Shown here: piece by piece, positions 16,994 through 17,108 of the stretch | How the letters are laid out: every line of letters begins with the position of its first letter | Position numbering within the stretch: position 1 is the stretch's first letter | From: CAINVV01 sp964506325 | GTDB lineage: Bacteria > Bacteroidota > Bacteroidia > Bacteroidales > Prolixibacteraceae | Reading direction: 5' to 3' | Length of the DNA: 17,108 nt | NCBI GenBank assembly: GCA_964506325.1 | Contig: CAZDLO010000075.1 | Location: 1 to 17,108 of the forward strand | Notes under the pieces: generated by a model | Told to the model about the DNA's origin: nothing | What the model saw: only the letters and a program-made list of their open reading frames with translations | The model's database searches: none | Translations under genes and position numbers: made by a program

Positions 16994-17019
16994 ACGCCAG
17001 GAAATCCGCCAGGATTTCC
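16994..17019. repeat. GCCAGGA motif, right copy, with perfect hairpin
   Basis: Positions 16994-17017 repeat the left-end motif (ACGCCAGGAA, 4 bases, GCCAGGATTT). This copy also contains a perfect 8-bp inverted repeat, GGAAATCC (17000-17007) and GGATTTCC (17012-17019), with a 4-base loop, which the left copy has lost or never had. No T-run follows, so it is not a standard terminator. Confidence 0.45.
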
Positions 17020-17020
17020 A

Positions 17021-17093
17021 ACAACCAGTGTTAACCAGTGGAAAATAAAAAGTGTAAATGACTGACAGTGTTAACCAGTATCAACCAGTGGAA
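17021..17093. repeat. Short direct repeats CAGTGTTAACCAGT / AACCAGTGGAA
   Basis: CAGTGTTAACCAGT occurs at 17026-17039 and again at 17066-17079, exactly 40 bases apart. AACCAGTGGAA occurs at 17033-17043 and 17083-17093. The shared 10-base step (nnAACCAGTG) suggests a small iterated array continuing toward the right edge. The role is unknown: perhaps binding sites for a neighbour's regulator or part of a dispersed repeat. Confidence 0.5.
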
Positions 17094-17108
17094 TCTCAAA
17101 ATGGGTTA

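Larger units (their letters stand above)
16498..17108. other. Gene-poor right end (611 bases)
   Basis: No intact gene is visible. A 32-codon ORF (16513-16611) is open but unrecognised. Between 16612 and 16836 there are only short open stretches on both strands, with a weak stem CCAATTA/TAATTGG (16556-16562 with 16587-16593) and AATTCA/TGAATT (16765-16784) but no strong terminator. CCGGCGT occurs twice (16823 and 16845). The distal part holds the gene remnant and repeats listed separately. It reads like decayed accessory DNA beyond the PUL. Confidence 0.5.

Noticed and set aside
1..17108. CRISPR array, tRNA, rRNA, insertion sequence or prophage genes
   Set aside because: I looked for these and saw no regularly spaced repeats of CRISPR length, no tRNA-like clover-leaf and no intact transposase or phage gene.

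Overview
The window is a polysaccharide-utilisation-type locus (PUL) from a Bacteroidota bacterium. The evidence is a SusC/SusD pair, lipoproteins with Bacteroidota-style signal peptides, a TAnnTTTG promoter element, starts without Shine-Dalgarno sequences, and AT-rich spacers. The order Marinilabiliales or a relative is my guess from sequence style only; nothing here proves a lower rank.

Layout. Positions 1-228 hold a + strand terminator for a gene off the left edge and one copy of a short GCCAGGA-type motif. A LacI-family repressor lies on the - strand (229-1245). The 499-base spacer to its right holds two near-identical LacI-type operators, one just upstream of the repressor start and one overlapping the predicted -33 element of the susC promoter, followed by a leader of about 250 bases. 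Then come, all on +: SusC-like transporter (1745-4945), SusD-like lipoprotein (4957-6489), a terminator hairpin and a hairpin-forming intergenic repeat (6490-6815), an ADP-ribosylglycohydrolase-family lipoprotein (6816-8402), a GRP/ureide-permease-type sugar transporter (8528-9526), a GH127-like exported hydrolase (9546-12212), a GH27-like exported glycosidase (12223-13758), an exported double beta-helix protein of unknown activity (13780-15549) and ribokinase (15580-16497). The genes from 8528 on are packed 10-30 bases apart and look like one transcript. The last 611 bases hold no intact gene. They contain a probable remnant of an ATPase-type gene, a second copy of the GCCAGGA motif and short CAGTGTTAACCAGT repeats.

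How the genes may work together (inference). SusCD imports a ribose-containing glycan or conjugate. The ADP-ribosylglycohydrolase homologue, GH127-like, GH27-like and beta-helix enzymes strip it outside the cytoplasm. The inner-membrane transporter brings in the free pentose, and ribokinase, which keeps every ribose-contacting residue known from the E. coli enzyme, makes ribose 5-phosphate. The LacI protein would be the sugar-responsive switch. The plan resembles the ribose-utilisation (rus) loci known from Bacteroides. However, it has no nucleoside hydrolase, and it carries glycosidases and a beta-helix protein. This points to a ribofuranose- and galactose- or arabinose-containing polymer rather than free nucleosides. 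That substrate is the most interesting open question in the window.
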